NCBI GenBank assembly: GCA_019359615.1
Contig: JAHHHA010000001.1
Coordinates: forward strand, 186,001 to 250,000
Origin: Cyanosarcina radialis HA8281-LM2
Lineage (GTDB): Bacteria; Cyanobacteriota; Cyanobacteriia; Cyanobacteriales; CCAP-1448
Reading direction: 5' to 3'
DNA: 64,000 nucleotides
Shown here: positions 44,696-53,992 of the stretch, piece after piece
Position numbering within the stretch: position 1 is the stretch's first letter
How the letters are laid out: the number at the start of each line of letters is the position of its first letter
Notes under the pieces: generated by a model
Databases searched by the model: none
Told to the model about the DNA's origin: nothing
What the model saw: only the letters and a program-made list of their open reading frames with translations
Program-made: the position numbers and the translations under genes

Positions 44696-45901
44696 ATGGA
44701 TACAAAAGCTTTTAAGCGATCGCTCCAAAGTTCGGAAAACTACCATCGCAAAGGATTCGGTCATGCCGAAGAAGTAGCTGGGATGCTCAAATCTGAGTAC
44801 GAAAGCCATTTAATTCAAGAAATCCGCGCGAATAACTACACCCTGAAACGAGGCGATGTTACCATCCGCTTGGCAGAGGCGTTTGGTTTTTGCTGGGGAG
44901 TCGAACGCGCCGTGGCGATGGCTTACGAAACTAGAGAGCATTTTCCCACCGAAAAAATTTGGATTACCAACGAAATCATCCACAACCCCTCGGTAAATCA
45001 ACGTTTGCGCGAGATGGAGGTGGGATTTATCCCCGTAGAGGCTGGTATCAAAGACTTTTCGATCGTCAATCCTGGCGATGTGGTAATTCTACCTGCCTTT
45101 GGTGCCAGCGTGCAGGAAATGCAACTGCTCGACGAGAAAGGTTGCAAGATCGTCGATACGACTTGTCCTTGGGTAACTAAAGTTTGGAATACAGTAGAAA
45201 AGCACAAGAAAAAAGATTACACCTCGATCGTCCATGGCAAGTACAACCACGAAGAGACGATCGCGACTAGTTCGTTTGCAGGCAAATATCTAATCGTCCT
45301 CAATCTCCAACAAGCCGAGTACGTCTGCAACTACATTCTCAACGGCGGCAACCGAGATGAGTTTATGAGTAAGTTCGGTAAATCTTACTCGGTTGGGTTC
45401 GATCCCGATTTAGATTTAGAACGGGTAGGAATTGCCAATCAAACCACAATGCTGAAAACCGAAACCGAACAGATCGGCAAGCTGTTAGAGCGGGCGATGA
45501 TGAAAAAATACGGACCCGATCGCTTGAACGAGCATTTTCAAAGTTTTAATACCATTTGCGATGCTACTCAAGAACGGCAAGATGCGATGTTGAACTTGGT
45601 AGAAGAAAAACTAGATCTAATGGTCGTAATTGGTGGGTATAACTCTTCTAATACCACTCACTTACAAGAAATTGCGATCGAACGCCAGATTCCTTCTTAT
45701 CACATCGATAGCAGCGATCGCCTCGGGCCGGGCAATCGGATCGAACATAAACCCTTGGGGCAAGGTTTGGAAGTTACGGAAAATTGGCTACCCAGCCGTC
45801 CTTTGACTATCGGCGTTACTTCTGGGGCTTCCACCCCCGATAAAGTAGTTGAAGATACGATCGAGAAGATTTTAGCGATCTCCCTTCCGGTAGCAGTTTA
45901 G
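44696..45901 (+). CDS. ispH: 4-hydroxy-3-methylbut-2-enyl diphosphate reductase IspH
   Basis: IspH performs the last step of the MEP pathway, reducing HMBPP to IPP and DMAPP with a [4Fe-4S] cluster. The product from ATG 44696 ([27 protein letters not shown]) has the N-terminal extension seen in cyanobacterial and plastid enzymes, then the three cluster cysteines in [24 protein letters not shown] and [11 protein letters not shown], the catalytic-site GKYNHEET, and [18 protein letters not shown] near the end. A GTG 12 codons upstream is open but less likely. Isoprenoid supply feeds chlorophyll, carotenoids and quinones. Confidence 0.96.
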   Translation: MDTKAFKRSLQSSENYHRKGFGHAEEVAGMLKSEYESHLIQEIRANNYTLKRGDVTIRLAEAFGFCWGVERAVAMAYETREHFPTEKIWITNEIIHNPSVNQRLREMEVGFIPVEAGIKDFSIVNPGDVVILPAFGASVQEMQLLDEKGCKIVDTTCPWVTKVWNTVEKHKKKDYTSIVHGKYNHEETIATSSFAGKYLIVLNLQQAEYVCNYILNGGNRDEFMSKFGKSYSVGFDPDLDLERVGIANQTTMLKTETEQIGKLLERAMMKKYGPDRLNEHFQSFNTICDATQERQDAMLNLVEEKLDLMVVIGGYNSSNTTHLQEIAIERQIPSYHIDSSDRLGPGNRIEHKPLGQGLEVTENWLPSRPLTIGVTSGASTPDKVVEDTIEKILAISLPVAV

Positions 45902-45987
45902 CCAACAATCTTGTAGCGTAGGCTTCTAGCCTGCCCACTGGAATAGCTAATGAAGGCTAGATCGCTTTCGCGATCGATTTAAACTGG

Positions 45988-46234
45988 CTATATCTTCAGA
46001 CGAGCGGCTAGAGGCACCCAAGTCTTAGTCGCACTTTGCCAAACTACAATAAATTGTTCGGGAGTAAGGGCGCGAAGTTCTAGGGTTTCTCCATCTGAAT
46101 TGGCAAATTCCACTTCATAGGCGCGATCGTTCGTTATACTGCTCGACAATAGTACCTAGAGCGCCTGCTTGAATCTTTGTCTCAGGTAAATCGATCGTTA
46201 GTTCTACAACATCATATAATTCAGGCTTTATCAT
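45988..46234 (-). pseudogene. DUF4926 gene broken by a 4-base duplication
   Basis: From ATG 46234 the minus strand reads MIKPELYDVVELTIDLPETKIQAGALGTIVEQYN and then runs into TGA. Shifting frame after AAC restores YEVEFANSDGETLELRALTPEQFIVVWQSATKTWVP up to a stop at 45988-45990, the full DUF4926 pattern. The shift is explained by a tandem duplication of 4 bases (CGTTCGTT on plus, near 46129-46136), since removing one copy gives NDRAYEVEF. The gene is single and small, with unknown function. Confidence 0.8.
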
Positions 46235-46472
46235 CTCGACCTCTGAATATATAGCGATATCGCGATCGCTCTCACCCGTAAAGTTTAGCTAAGATGGGTG
46301 GCAGCAATCTTGCGACCTGAGTAATATTTCAAAATGGCACTTGCAACTTAAATACTGTACCCATGATTTAGCTACTTCTCCGAACAACTGATTCTGTAGC
46401 TGGTATTCTATTTCCGCGCAAGTCCCAAACCTCGATCGAGCCAAGATATTGACCTTGTTAGAGGGAAGGATT
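46235..46472. other. Spacer without recognised gene
   Basis: The stretch between the broken DUF4926 gene and the next membrane protein shows no gene that I recognise. AGGGAAGGA just before 46473 is the ribosome-binding site of the next gene. Confidence 0.5.
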
Positions 46473-46856
46473 ATGAGTAGATTTTCGCGGGTAGCTATAG
46501 GAGTTGTAGCCTTACTCTGTGCTATTGCTTTTTTCATGACTGCTCTGAATCCAGGGAGCTTTCGTGCGGGGCCTCTCGTCTTTTATGGCATGAGTGTCTT
46601 GTGCGCTACGATCGCGATCGCTTGTTTTTTCCCTCAGACTCATCCCATAACCTTGCGGATTATTGGTACGACAATTTTCGTGGCTTATGTTGTTTATGCC
46701 GTTGATAGCTTTGGCAGTAAAAACTTCGGTCGGGCGCTCTTAGGATTCGCGATCTGGGGACTTCCTTCTGGTTATTTAGCGATCGCAGGTAAGTATCCAT
46801 CTTGGGGAACTGGCACGCAAGCATTTAATTCAAAATCAAACGACAAGCGAAAATAA
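46473..46856 (+). CDS. Small four-span membrane protein, unknown
   Basis: The 127-residue product begins MSRFSRVAIGVVALLCAIAFFM. Four hydrophobic segments (about 6-26, 36-54, 62-84 and 90-112) make it an integral membrane protein. The strong ribosome-binding site AGGGAAGGA lies five bases before ATG 46473, so this start is preferred to the TTG eight codons earlier. I do not recognise a family. It lies 40 bases before the LRR gene on the same strand. Confidence 0.7.
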   Translation: MSRFSRVAIGVVALLCAIAFFMTALNPGSFRAGPLVFYGMSVLCATIAIACFFPQTHPITLRIIGTTIFVAYVVYAVDSFGSKNFGRALLGFAIWGLPSGYLAIAGKYPSWGTGTQAFNSKSNDKRK

Positions 46857-46896
46857 TTAATAGAAAATAGAGCAAGCATCTATCAGACGGCTACTG

Positions 46897-48237
46897 ATGA
46901 AAATAGGCGATCGCTTTACCCCCCATATTTGCTCGAAAAGCATTTTAGCGAACTCTGTCGCTAGCCTCTTTCTAGGGGTCTGCTGTGGGAGTGCTAGTGC
47001 TGTTCCCAACCCACAAATCCCCGTTCGTTTTGTCGATTGGTGTTTGCGTAAAGCGATCCTGCCAGCCGCTACCCAACCAACGATCGAGGTCTTATTGGTA
47101 ATAGCTGAGACAACTAACTGTCAAGAAGCTGATAAAAAGCTCTCAACTCTTACAGAAATCAGTCTCGGTACTACCACAGAAGGCGACATGACTCGGATTG
47201 GCGACCTTCAACCCTTAGCTAGCTTGACCAATTTGACTAGCCTTAGCCTCGAAAACAATTACATTAAAGATCTCACTCCTCTATCAAATCTCACCAGTCT
47301 GACTAGTCTCGACTTAGAGTCTAATCAGGTCAGCGATCTCAAACCTTTAGCGAAGCTGACTAAGTTAACTAACCTCGACTTGATGAGCAATGAAGTTAAC
47401 GATCTCAAACCGCTAGCGAACTTAACTAACTTAACTAGTCTCAACCTCAATCGCAATCGAATAAGCAACCTCACCCCTCTATCTCGCCTGAGTAAGTTAA
47501 CTACTCTCACTCTTTCTAACAATTCGATCGCCGATCTCCAACCGTTGTCGAATTTGACTCAGTTGACTAGCCTCGAACTATCAGATATTCCCAACATCAA
47601 TATTACTCCTTTGTCTCATCTGACGAATTTGACCGAACTCTATTTGATTCGCGATCGCCTCAGCGACATCCAACCTTTGTCTAAATTAACTAAGCTGCGC
47701 AAACTCAACCTTGCAGACAATCAAATCGTTAACGTTCAACCATTGGCTAATCTAACCAATTTAACTTCACTCTCTCTAGACACCAATCAAGTCAGTCAAC
47801 TCGAACCCTTATCTAAATTGACTAATTTAATCGAGCTCAATCTCATCCAAAACCAAGTTATTCAACTCGAACCCTTATCTAAATTGACAGAGTTGAAAGA
47901 CCTAATACTAGGGATAAATCAAATTGAGGATTTACGACCGTTATCTTCTCTAAATAATTTGCAAAGCCTATGGCTTCACAGAAATCGGATTAGTAACCTT
48001 CGACCTTTATCGAATCTGACAAATTTGACCGGACTCAATCTGACAAGCAACCAAATTAAGGATCTCGAACCTTTATCTGGCTTGACTAATTTGACCTACC
48101 TCGACCTTTCCAGCAATCCCATTAGTAACCTAAAGCCTCTGTCATCTCTGACCAAAATAATTAATCTTCAACTTAGAGAGATTGCGATCGCTAACCCAAT
48201 TTGTCCAATTCAATCGGTATCTATCTGTCAATTTTAA
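46897..48237 (+). CDS. Secreted leucine-rich-repeat protein (internalin-type LRR)
   Basis: A signal peptide (about 1-38, ending SASAVPNP) and a short Cys-containing cap (CLRKAILPA, NCQEADKKL) precede about 15 LRR units of 22 residues, with the pattern LTSLdLesNqIsdLkPLsnLTnL (for example NLTSLSLENNYIKDLTPLS). This is the SDS22/internalin subclass, forming a curved solenoid. There is no LPXTG anchor and no C-terminal membrane segment. The end, NPICPIQSVSICQF, forms a Cys-containing cap. Protein binding in the periplasm or outside is the likely role. Confidence 0.9.
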   Translation: MKIGDRFTPHICSKSILANSVASLFLGVCCGSASAVPNPQIPVRFVDWCLRKAILPAATQPTIEVLLVIAETTNCQEADKKLSTLTEISLGTTTEGDMTRIGDLQPLASLTNLTSLSLENNYIKDLTPLSNLTSLTSLDLESNQVSDLKPLAKLTKLTNLDLMSNEVNDLKPLANLTNLTSLNLNRNRISNLTPLSRLSKLTTLTLSNNSIADLQPLSNLTQLTSLELSDIPNINITPLSHLTNLTELYLIRDRLSDIQPLSKLTKLRKLNLADNQIVNVQPLANLTNLTSLSLDTNQVSQLEPLSKLTNLIELNLIQNQVIQLEPLSKLTELKDLILGINQIEDLRPLSSLNNLQSLWLHRNRISNLRPLSNLTNLTGLNLTSNQIKDLEPLSGLTNLTYLDLSSNPISNLKPLSSLTKIINLQLREIAIANPICPIQSVSICQF

Positions 48238-48241
48238 ACGA

Positions 48242-50848
48242 CTAACTCGATCGCACTGCCGCCACTCCAACGATTTGTTCGTTCGGTTTGAGTTCGACCA
48301 GGCGATCGCCTGCTCCATCTTTGCCCCAAAGCGGCACTCGATCGATTGCTAAACGTACCTGGCGATCGGAGGTTATCAGCGCGATTTCCTTAGCTTCAGA
48401 GACTAATACCATTGCTGCCAAAGCATCTGTTTTAGTAGTAAATTGCATTGCTGAAGTTCCGATATCCGTGCGATTTGCTAGCCTGAGAGCGTTAACTGGC
48501 AAACATTTGCCGTATCCTAGAGCCGAAACTAGTAACAAGCGATCGGTGAAATTGAGCGTCGCCGCCCCCACCAGTTGCTCGGCTCGACCGAGCCGCAACC
48601 CTGGTATTCCTTGAGTTCCGCGCCCCATTACGGGTAGCTGTCGATCGTCGAGTTGAAAGCGCAGCAACCGTCCCCCAGAAGTGGCTAAAACTACCTCTTG
48701 TTGCCCTTGAGTCAGGCAGGCATACTTGAGCGCGTCGTTTTCCTTGAGTTTAATTACAGTCAGGCCGCGAGCCGTCATGTTAGCTAACTCTGAAGCTGAC
48801 AGGCGCTTGATTTGACCCTGCTGAGTAAACAAAACCAAGCTAGCTGTAGCTGGATCTTCTGGCAGGAAAAATTGCCCGACTAAGCTTTCTGTCGTTCCCT
48901 GGAAGGATGCTGGCAGCAAGGTAATTAGTGGCGTTCCCTTAGAACTGCCGTTATCGGGCGGGATTTGGCCGACTTCGATCGGGTAAGCTTTGCCACCGCT
49001 GGTAATCGCAACTAATTGAGCTTGGGTGTTAGTCAGTTGAGTGAGGGTCGTAAAATCGCCATTTGATTTAGAATTGGCAGCTTTACCATTGTTTGCCAAT
49101 CGTCGAATATAACCTTTTTGAGTAAGTTCCACGATCGCCTCTGTCGGTTCTTCATCAAGGATTGGTAGAGATTCTTCCCGATCGATCGTTGCTGGGACTT
49201 TTGAGTTTTGGGTTTTGGGCTTTGATTTAGGAACTTCTCCCTTTTTTGCCTGTCTCTCTTTCTCCCTCTCTCCCTCTCTCCCCCTCTCCCTCTCTCCCTC
49301 TCTCCCTCTCTCCTCTTGCCTGTTAGCTAGCTTAGTACGTCGGGGATTGCCGTACTTGCGTTTGAGAGTGCGTAAATCTTTTTTTAAGACTTTGAGCAAT
49401 TCGTGACGATCGCCTAACAGTCGTTGCAATAATTGAATGCGATCGCTCAGTTGGTCGTACTCTGCCTGTAAGTTCTGCTTCTCCAAACCCGTCAAGCGGC
49501 GCATCGGCATGGCTAAGATCGCATCGGCTTGCGACTCGCTGAAGTTCAACTGTTCCTGAAAATTCAGCTTCGCCGTGCTGCCATCGGGGGCATTTCTAAG
49601 AATCTCGATGACATCATCTAAATGGTTTAAGGCTGCTAGTAACCCTTCAACCAGATGGATGCGTTTTTGCGCTTGTTCCAAATCGTGGGTGTAGCGACGA
49701 GTCAGGGTTTGTTCGCGGAAATCCAAGAAGCGCTCTAATAGCTGTCTGAGAGATAACTGACGCGGCTGTCCGTCTACCAAAGCTAAGAGAATCGCCCCGA
49801 AGTTATTTTGTAGCGACGTTTCCTTGTAAAGCTGCCCGATAATCCTTTTGGGGTCGGTATCGCGCTTCAGTTCTATGACTGCTCGCATCCCCTCGCGATC
49901 GCTCTCATCCCTGACATCGGCAATGCCCTCAATTTTGCCTGAATTTACCAGTTCTGCCACTTTTTCGATCCAAGCCGCCTTATTTACCTGATAGGGCAAC
50001 TCGGTCACTACGATCGCCGTTCGCGTAGAAGCGCGAGATCTGGCATCTCTATTTTTGGCTCTAGTAGATTGCCTGGTAATTTCTTCCACCTGGGCGATCC
50101 CTCGGATGGTAATAATCCCCTTACCCGTAGAGTAGGCTTCTCGAATTCCTTGAGTTTCGACGATTTCCCCGCCCGTGGGAAAATCTGGAGCCGGAATGAT
50201 TTTCCACAACTGTTCGTCGGGTAAATCTGGGCGATCGATCAGCGCAATTAAGCCATCTACAACTTCTGCTAAGTTATGCGGCGGAATGTTTGTGGCCATC
50301 CCGACAGCAATACCCGTGCAACCGTTGAGCAACAAAATCGGCAACTGGGCTGGCAGCACCACTGGTTCGGCTCCAGAACCGTCGAAATTATCGCTAAAAT
50401 CGACTGTAGATTCGCCAATTTCGCTTAATAATACTTCATGGCTGATTCCTGCCAACCTAGTTTCGGTGTAGCGCATGGCTGCTGGCGGATCGTCATCTAC
50501 CGAACCGAAGTTGCCATGACCGTCAACTAAGGGATAGCGGGTCGCCCAATCTTGGGCCATCCGCACGAGTGCGTCGTAAACCGATTGATCGCCGTGGGGG
50601 TGATATTTCCCTAACACGTCTCCCACCACGCGGGCAGATTTGCGATAAGGGCGATCTGGAGTCAAGCCCAGTTCGTGCATCGCATAGAGAATTCGACGGT
50701 GGACTGGCTTTAAACCGTCCCGCGCGTCGGGTAAGGCTCGCCCCACGATCACGCTCATAGCATATTCCAAGTAAGAGCGTTGCATCTCAGCGTGTAGGGC
50801 TGTGGGAACAACCTGTCCGGTTGCGAGCAGATTCAACTGTTTCGCCAT
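48242..50848 (-). CDS. gyrA: Type IIA topoisomerase subunit A (GyrA/ParC family) with low-complexity insert
   Basis: This subunit cuts and rejoins DNA with GyrB/ParE. The breakage domain (about 20-500) holds [32 protein letters not shown] (85% like GyrA) and catalytic Tyr127 in [11 protein letters not shown]. The position of E. coli Ser83 is Gln88. A beta-pinwheel domain follows (about 565-860). Between them, about residues 506-536 form a Glu/Arg/Gly/Lys-rich insert encoded by a tandem CTCCCTCT-type repeat. A clear GyrA box (QRRGGRG) is not visible, so the protein may be the second, ParC-like paralogue of cyanobacteria; the gene symbol is provisional. Confidence 0.85.
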   Translation of the reverse strand: MAKQLNLLATGQVVPTALHAEMQRSYLEYAMSVIVGRALPDARDGLKPVHRRILYAMHELGLTPDRPYRKSARVVGDVLGKYHPHGDQSVYDALVRMAQDWATRYPLVDGHGNFGSVDDDPPAAMRYTETRLAGISHEVLLSEIGESTVDFSDNFDGSGAEPVVLPAQLPILLLNGCTGIAVGMATNIPPHNLAEVVDGLIALIDRPDLPDEQLWKIIPAPDFPTGGEIVETQGIREAYSTGKGIITIRGIAQVEEITRQSTRAKNRDARSRASTRTAIVVTELPYQVNKAAWIEKVAELVNSGKIEGIADVRDESDREGMRAVIELKRDTDPKRIIGQLYKETSLQNNFGAILLALVDGQPRQLSLRQLLERFLDFREQTLTRRYTHDLEQAQKRIHLVEGLLAALNHLDDVIEILRNAPDGSTAKLNFQEQLNFSESQADAILAMPMRRLTGLEKQNLQAEYDQLSDRIQLLQRLLGDRHELLKVLKKDLRTLKRKYGNPRRTKLANRQEERGREGERERGREGEREKERQAKKGEVPKSKPKTQNSKVPATIDREESLPILDEEPTEAIVELTQKGYIRRLANNGKAANSKSNGDFTTLTQLTNTQAQLVAITSGGKAYPIEVGQIPPDNGSSKGTPLITLLPASFQGTTESLVGQFFLPEDPATASLVLFTQQGQIKRLSASELANMTARGLTVIKLKENDALKYACLTQGQQEVVLATSGGRLLRFQLDDRQLPVMGRGTQGIPGLRLGRAEQLVGAATLNFTDRLLLVSALGYGKCLPVNALRLANRTDIGTSAMQFTTKTDALAAMVLVSEAKEIALITSDRQVRLAIDRVPLWGKDGAGDRLVELKPNEQIVGVAAVRSS
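49243..49318. repeat. In-frame CTCCCTCT-type tandem repeat within the topoisomerase gene
   Basis: The coding strand complement is GAGAGGGA-like units repeated about eight times. The same C/T-rich family occurs in spacers (51.2 kb, 55.3 kb), but here it is translated as [13 protein letters not shown]-type residues. Confidence 0.85.
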
Positions 50849-50870
50849 TAGCTTTGTTACCTATAAAAAA

Positions 50871-50990
50871 GCGATCGCGTAGCGTCTCCTGAAAGGAGAA
50901 TCGCAGAGCCTCTGGAGTGCGAGCATCGCAGAACCTCTGGAGTGAGAGAACCGTGCAGCGTCTCTGATGAGAGAATCGCTAAAAATTACG
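50871..50990. repeat. Four imperfect 26-33 base hairpin units upstream of the topoisomerase gene
   Basis: Successive units end in GAGAATCGC, GAGCATCGC, GAGAACCGT and GAGAATCGC; each contains a short palindrome (TCTCCTGAAAGGAGA, CTCTGGAG, CTCTGGAG, TCTCTGATGAGAGA). They lie just upstream of the start codon on the minus strand and include the HIP1 site at the left edge. Confidence 0.65.
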
Positions 50991-51178
50991 ACTGTGTTGC
51001 TGGGCAATTAGCAAGAATTTACCTCGATCGGATATTGCACGAGAGATGCCCAGTTGACAAGTGTAAGCCATAGCTGCTTAGAAGGCAGTACCAGGAATCG
51101 AAGTTTATATTAAGTACTTATGTACTATTTAAGCAAACTTGGCAAGTCATCTACAAAATTGCAGGAGGCAGAAGCTTT

Positions 51179-51268
51179 GGAAGTGTTAAGTGTTAAGTGT
51201 TGAGTGTGGAGTGAAAAATTCTCCCCATCTCCCCATCTCCCCATCTCCCCATCTCCCTCTCTCCCCTT
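51179..51268. repeat. Composite tandem-repeat spacer
   Basis: AGTGTTA-type heptamers (GAAGTGTTAAGTGTTAAGTG) are followed by CTCCCCAT x4 and CTCTCTCC. The orientation is opposite to the spacer at 13563-13682. Confidence 0.8.
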
Positions 51269-51304
51269 AGCTTACTTATGCTTCCCAAAATGGGAACAAT
51301 AGAA

Positions 51305-51520
51305 GAGAGCCGCTGCGATCGCCTAGCAGAGTAGAAAGGTCGCAAGACCACGGCTCTACTCGTATCCTTAGCAGGGTAGAATCAGGATGAGCTTATGCAC
51401 CAAGCATAGACTGCGGTGGCAGGTGGCGGGAAGACACCAAGGGTTTTCAGCCCAGATCGGCAAGACCTTGCTAACATTTAGCTATCTAATCTCTAAGAAT
51501 AGAGTAGTTTAGCGAATGTC
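51305..51520 (+). ncRNA. Candidate structured RNA upstream of the PP2C gene
   Basis: A run of nested helices can be drawn: AGAGCCG with CGGCTCT enclosing the hairpin GGTCGCAAGACC (a GCAA tetraloop), then ATCCT with AGGAT, TATGC with GCATA, GGTG with CACC, GGG with CCC, GCAA with TTGC, and CTCT with AGAG near the end. No known RNA family (RNase P, tmRNA, 6S, SRP, cobalamin riboswitch) fits by eye. It may be a leader of the phosphatase gene or a small RNA; no terminator poly-T is clear. Confidence 0.35.
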
Positions 51521-51592
51521 AGAACTCAAACAACTCTCGCTAAGCAGTATCCAGGGTAAATGTTATAAGAAAGAGCAAATAATAAAAAAGTT

Positions 51593-53827
51593 ATGAGTTT
51601 CTGCCCCAAGTGTAGTTTTCAAAATCCACCTACCAATAAGTTTTGTCAAAAATGCGGCACCTCGCTGACTCATAAAGCGTGCAAGCAATGCGGCTATCCC
51701 GAAGTGCCATTGAGCGCGGCCAATTGCCCTCAATGTGGGGTGTTGGTAGGTAAAGTCTGGTGGGCCGCGATCGCCAAAAATGTAGAGCAGTCAGCAGTAA
51801 TTACCGAAGACCGAGCCGAAGCGATACGTGCTGACGCACAGGCTAGCGCCAACGCTACCGAGCCATCAACTGCTGAAGCCGAGCCTTTGCTGCTAGAGGA
51901 ACCGATGCCAGTCGAGGTAGAAACATCAGCCCCTTTATCGCCAGAAGGCTCAGAAGCCGAGGTTTCGCTAAATTGGCCGCTACCAGAGGTAGAAGCTAAC
52001 AGCACCGATGAGTCTCCCCAGCCAGAAACCAGTTCTCAATCGGACTCGTCAGACATTTCTCCAGAACCATTGGTTGAAAGCGCAGTTGCTGCTACTAATA
52101 GCGAAGACAACAGCCCAGAAGAGGTGGAGGAACCAAGCCCAGAAGAGGTGGAGGAACCACCCGCAGCAGTGGAATATTTGGGCGCGGAGAGACGCTATCA
52201 AGTGTTGGAGGAGCCAATACCTGCCCAGATAGCTAATGGTAAAGAGATTAGACGGGTCAGGGTTTTAGATCTTCATCCCTTGCAAAAATCTCCCTTAGAA
52301 GCATTATTAGCATCGTCATCTGGTCGCGCTGCCTCTGCCACCCCGGAAACTGGGGAGGCGACTGCTTGGGAAAAACTCGACTTGCCAGCAATGGCTAAGT
52401 CCTATTTAAGACTCCGCTCCTCTCTAGCATCGATCTTGCCAGCCCTCCACGATGCTTGGCGCGATCCTGATGGTCAAGAGGTAGTTTTACTCGAAGATCG
52501 TTCTGATTGGCAGGTATTAGGCGATTTGTGGAGCAACCAACAAGTATCTATGCTGCAAATACTCTGGTGGTTGGGCGAAATGGCTATTCTGTGGGAGGAA
52601 CTAGAAGGCTGCCATTGCCGTCAAAGCTTGTTAGAAATCGACAATTTGCGGGTGGATGAAGACCAAACGATCGCCCTGCAACAACTCTATCTAGAACCAG
52701 AATCTGCGGAACTAACCCTCCAAGACTTGGGGAAAACGTGGCATTTACTGTTCCACAAAACTCACCGAACGCTGTTTTCATCCCTGGTGCAAATGCTATA
52801 CGACCTCGGCAAAGGCGATATTAAAACCATCCAAGAACTGCGAGAAAGATTGCGAGATATCGCCAACGAACTCCAGCCAGGAACTAATGCCCCGGCCGAA
52901 CCAGAGCCAGCAGAAAATGGCGAGGCGATCGAAACTCAAGAACCCGGATCTAGCGAGGAAGCGCTCGTCGAAAGCGGTGCTAGCGATGATTTGCCCACTG
53001 TAGTATTACCCAAACAGTTAGTCCGCCTAGATGATGCTGGTAGCACCCATCCCGGTCGCCAGCGCAACTACAATGAAGATTCGTTTGCGATCGATATCAA
53101 GCTCCAAAAGCAGGAAACCCCCAAAGGTCAAAACCTCCAAGCTCACGGCTTGTACGTTCTTTGCGATGGCATGGGAGGACACGCAGGGGGAGAAGTAGCC
53201 AGCGCCTTGGCGGTCGATACCTTGAGGCAATATTTCGCGACCAACTGGCAAGAGCAGTTTCCCAGCGAAGATGCAATTAAAGAGGGGGTGCGTTTAGCCA
53301 ACCGGGCCATTTACGAAATCAACCAGAAAAATTCTAGCTCCGGCACTGGGCGCATGGGGACGACCCTGGTAATGCTGTTAGTTCAGGATAATAAAATTGC
53401 GATCGGCCACGTCGGCGACTCTCGCCTTTACGGACTGACTAGAGGCAGAGGATTGGAAAGATTGACCGTCGATCACGAAGTCGGCCAGCGAGAGATCCAG
53501 CGGGGAGTAGAGCCTGCGATCGCGTATTCCAGACCTGATGCCTATCAGCTAACTCAAGCTTTAGGTCCCAGAGACGAGAACTTTATCAAACCAGACGTTA
53601 AGTTTATCGAGCTAGAGGAAGATACCCTGTTAATTTTAGGTTCCGATGGTTTGACAGATAACGATCTGCTGGAAAATAACTGGCAAAAGTACCTGGCTCC
53701 CCTGCTCAGTTCTAGCGCCAACTTAGAAAAAGGAGTTCAAGAGTTAGTCGATTTTGCCAACGAATACAACGGCCACGACAACATCACAGCCGTTTTAGTT
53801 CGAGCCAAAGTGGGATCTAAGCATTAG
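51593..53827 (+). CDS. Zinc-ribbon PP2C-family Ser/Thr phosphatase with degenerate kinase-like middle
   Basis: The 744-residue protein begins with two zinc ribbons (CPKCSFQNPPTNKFCQKCG at 4-22; CKQCGYPEVPLSAANCPQCG). An acidic Glu/Pro/Ser-rich linker (about 60-195) includes a duplicated SPEEVEEP. A middle region (about 200-435) resembles a pseudokinase: the catalytic-loop position reads SLLEIDNLRVDEDQTIALQQL with no HRD or DFG. The C-terminal 255 residues form a PP2C domain with all metal motifs: RNYNEDSF, LCDGMGGHAGGEVAS, GTTLVML, GHVGDSRLYGL, LGSDGLTDN and GHDNITAVLV. It lies just before an FHA kinase gene on the same strand, so the two probably regulate a shared target. Confidence 0.9.
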   Translation: MSFCPKCSFQNPPTNKFCQKCGTSLTHKACKQCGYPEVPLSAANCPQCGVLVGKVWWAAIAKNVEQSAVITEDRAEAIRADAQASANATEPSTAEAEPLLLEEPMPVEVETSAPLSPEGSEAEVSLNWPLPEVEANSTDESPQPETSSQSDSSDISPEPLVESAVAATNSEDNSPEEVEEPSPEEVEEPPAAVEYLGAERRYQVLEEPIPAQIANGKEIRRVRVLDLHPLQKSPLEALLASSSGRAASATPETGEATAWEKLDLPAMAKSYLRLRSSLASILPALHDAWRDPDGQEVVLLEDRSDWQVLGDLWSNQQVSMLQILWWLGEMAILWEELEGCHCRQSLLEIDNLRVDEDQTIALQQLYLEPESAELTLQDLGKTWHLLFHKTHRTLFSSLVQMLYDLGKGDIKTIQELRERLRDIANELQPGTNAPAEPEPAENGEAIETQEPGSSEEALVESGASDDLPTVVLPKQLVRLDDAGSTHPGRQRNYNEDSFAIDIKLQKQETPKGQNLQAHGLYVLCDGMGGHAGGEVASALAVDTLRQYFATNWQEQFPSEDAIKEGVRLANRAIYEINQKNSSSGTGRMGTTLVMLLVQDNKIAIGHVGDSRLYGLTRGRGLERLTVDHEVGQREIQRGVEPAIAYSRPDAYQLTQALGPRDENFIKPDVKFIELEEDTLLILGSDGLTDNDLLENNWQKYLAPLLSSSANLEKGVQELVDFANEYNGHDNITAVLVRAKVGSKH

Positions 53828-53990
53828 GGAGAAGGAGAAGGTGAAGAGAGGGGAGACGCGGGGAGGGGAGAGGGGAGAGAATTTAACTGCCTCCTGCCTA
53901 AGTGAAAAGATAATGGTTTAGAGGTCTTAAATCGCCGACAACTCTATCTATTACTTATTACTTGTTACTTATTACTTATTACTTAACTCC
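53828..53990. repeat. Repeat spacer between phosphatase and kinase genes
   Basis: A purine-rich run of GGGGAGA-type units follows the stop codon. Nearer the kinase gene are five ATTACTT heptamers (53946-53984). Single-letter variation is low in each. Confidence 0.75.
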
Positions 53991-53992
53991 CA

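Noticed and set aside
51305-51520. Known RNA families (RNase P, tmRNA, 6S, cobalamin riboswitch) for the structured stretch
   Set aside because: Their conserved cores are not found; it is listed only as an unknown candidate.
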